Assembly: GCA_019359695.1 (NCBI GenBank)
Contig: JAHHGV010000023.1
Location: 1 to 64,000, forward strand
Reading direction: 5' to 3'
From: Brasilonema angustatum HA4187-MV1
GTDB lineage: Bacteria; Cyanobacteriota; Cyanobacteriia; Cyanobacteriales; Nostocaceae
Length of the DNA: 64,000 nucleotides
Shown: positions 63,161 to 64,000 of the stretch, piece by piece
Layout of the letters: the number at the start of each line of letters is the position of its first letter
Numbering within the stretch: the stretch's first letter is position 1
Notes under the pieces: generated by a model
The model's input: the letters and a program-made list of their open reading frames with translations, nothing else
Databases searched by the model: none
What the model was told of the DNA's origin: nothing
Position numbers and translations under genes: made by a program

Positions 63161-63202
63161 TGTATAGATTAGTTACATCAGTTTGACATCACTGAGACAT
63201 CA
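63161..63202 (-). promoter_or_regulatory. Candidate cpeC promoter with three 11-bp-periodic TGATGT repeats
   Basis: On the minus strand TGATGT occurs three times at exactly 11-bp spacing (plus-strand ACATCA at 63175, 63186 and 63197), followed after 8 nt by TATACA (63166-63161) as a -10 element. No -35 hexamer is present. Direct repeats of one helical turn replacing -35 are the hallmark of PhoB/OmpR-class activators, and RcaC of Fremyella, the regulator of chromatic acclimation, is of that class. The assignment to RcaC is inference. Confidence 0.55.
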
Positions 63203-63397
63203 CCAAAATGCAGTAAATTACTGTTGCTGAAAGCCACTATAGGCAACGGTGGAGATCAAGGTTTCTTCAAACTGGGCTATTGTGGCATCCAAGACTTTAG
63301 TCGCCAAGCAGGCGATCGCGCTGACAAAGTCTTAACGTTTCTTAACTCATTTTTCAAGTTTTTTGTTCAACTCCAAAGCTCACCAGTAGCTGCTCTT

Positions 63398-63440
63398 GTA
63401 GGGGTTGGCCTCCGAATTCAATTCGGGGACCAACCCCTAC
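63398..63440. repeat. Strong 43-nt hairpin
   Basis: GTAGGGGTTGG (63398-63408) and CCAACCCCTAC (63430-63440) enclose CCGAATT/AATTCGG. It lies 18 nt beyond the ankyrin gene stop but has no T-run; similar CCCCTACACCCC words are scattered in this window. Confidence 0.6.
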
Positions 63441-63458
63441 ACCCCTAGTTTTGTCAAT

Positions 63459-64000
63459 TCACTCCGTTGCGCCTGCCTGTTGTAAAATTTGAACTGCACT
63501 GACGGGACGAAACGATCGCTTTGCTTCACTTAATGCCGTTGCCCCCCAACGGTTTTTGGGACGAAAGTCCGCGCCATGCTCAAGCAGGAGTTCCATCACC
63601 TCCAAATCTCCCCGTGCTGATGCCATCATTAACGGAGTCCAGTCGCCAATGTTGTGCGTATTCACCGAGGCTCCCCGTGAAATCAGTGCCTTGACAGTAT
63701 AAAACTGTCCATTGTCAACTGCCAAGTACAGCGCCGTATCGCCAATCCTGTTGGTTGCATGTACATCTGCCCCCAAGTCAATCAGACGCAGGATGAGATC
63801 TGTTAGACCAAAGCGAGCAATAGACATCAGCACAGTCTCACTGTAGTGGTTTCTCGGATGGATATCAGCTCCATAATCCAGCAGCGCGTTAACGCTTTCT
63901 GAATACCCACCCTCTGCGGCGTACATCAGGGCAGTATAGTTAGCATTATTTTTTACATTTACATCTGCACCATGAGTCAGTAGGATTTTTACCACATCCG
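63459..64000 (-). CDS. Ankyrin-repeat protein, 3' part only (gene runs off the window)
   Basis: The visible 180 codons contain five ankyrin repeats with the usual T-A-L/P-L-M and L-L-x-x-G-A-D-V motifs: VKILLTHGADVNVKNNANYT, ALMYAAEGGYSESVNALLDY, VLMSIARFGLTDLILRLIDL, ALYLAVDNGQFYTVKALISR and PLMMASARGDLEVMELLLEH. The frame is open through the window end; GTG at 63995 is not a convincing start and the gene surely continues past 64000. Ankyrin repeats mediate protein contacts; the partner is unknown. It reads towards cpeC. Confidence 0.9.
   Translation of the reverse strand, partial: DVVKILLTHGADVNVKNNANYTALMYAAEGGYSESVNALLDYGADIHPRNHYSETVLMSIARFGLTDLILRLIDLGADVHATNRIGDTALYLAVDNGQFYTVKALISRGASVNTHNIGDWTPLMMASARGDLEVMELLLEHGADFRPKNRWGATALSEAKRSFRPVSAVQILQQAGATE

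Larger units (their letters stand above)
62922..63458. other. Intergenic region upstream of cpeC
   Basis: Holds the cpe promoter candidate (63161-63202). On the leader side there are a small hairpin CAAGGT/ACCTTG (63084-63100), A/T-rich self-complementary words (AGAGTTTTTATTAACTCT, 63018-63036), and near the ankyrin gene the 43-nt hairpin at 63398-63440. No gene; the 74-codon frame at 63224-63448 has no support. Confidence 0.5.

Overview
The window is chromosomal DNA from a filamentous, phycoerythrin-containing cyanobacterium, most likely of the Nostocales (Tolypothrix/Fremyella, Scytonema, Brasilonema or Calothrix-like). The evidence is a complete cpeC-D-E-S-T-R phycoerythrin rod and maturation operon, the pipX-pipY-sepF-proC neighbourhood, tocopherol genes, xisH/xisI, WD40 Ser/Thr kinases, many HIP1 octamers (GCGATCGC, e.g. 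1253-1260 and 27901-27908), heptamer-type short tandem repeats between genes, and many MITE-like and GC-rich palindromic repeats in an otherwise AT-rich background. Genus is inference; no rRNA is present.  Layout. 1-2.4 kb: edge of a possible transposase gene and a DUF4912 protein with a clear terminator. 2.4-8.4 kb: translation/transcription cluster rimP-nusA-ylxR-infB on the minus strand. 8.8-18.9 kb: membrane protein, peptidoglycan-binding secreted protein, ClpP-fold membrane protease, two Ser/Thr kinases (one with a seven-repeat WD40 propeller), a heme-motif DUF3365-HAMP sensor, and a PhnD-like lipoprotein. 19.2-26.5 kb: tRNA-Val(CAC), pipX/pipY (PII-NtcA nitrogen signalling and PLP homeostasis), sepF, proC, a Ski2-like helicase and a small secreted Cys protein. 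26.5-28 kb: 1.5 kb without convincing genes. 28-38.8 kb: MerR regulator, lumenal pentapeptide protein, YraN, queA, gamma-tocopherol methyltransferase plus homogentisate phytyltransferase, a VapBC-like pair with a nonsense codon in the antitoxin, TPR protein, cobA-hemD fusion, coaE and a photolyase-like FAD protein. 38.8-43.5 kb: Uma2, a PD-(D/E)XK protein, cysteine desulfurase, S41 protease and xisH-xisI. 43.7-56.5 kb: two GT4 glycosyltransferases, DUF2079 protein, subtilisin-like protease, LysR, HlyD, SDR, exonuclease III, zinc ribbon and Zn-dependent dehydrogenase. 56.6-62.9 kb: cpe operon, read right to left. 63.5-64 kb: the 3' part of an ankyrin-repeat gene running off the window.  How genes work together. 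CpeC, CpeD and CpeE are linkers that stack phycoerythrin hexamers into rods; CpeS and CpeT attach phycoerythrobilin; CpeR activates cpeBA, which is not in this window. Upstream of cpeC are three hexamers at an exact 11-bp period followed by a -10-like box, an architecture typical of PhoB/OmpR-class activators. Gaps of 976, 712 and 705 bp between cpeC, cpeD, cpeE and cpeS are largely filled with dispersed repeats.  No CRISPR array, complete insertion sequence, rRNA or obvious prophage was seen. The most unusual material is the repeat biology: a 59-bp identical inverted pair 60 kb apart, several MITE-like families (one ending on the stop codon of a gene), repeat-derived coding insertion in yraN, and repeat expansion inside the cpe operon. 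All calls are from reading the sequence; no database search was run.
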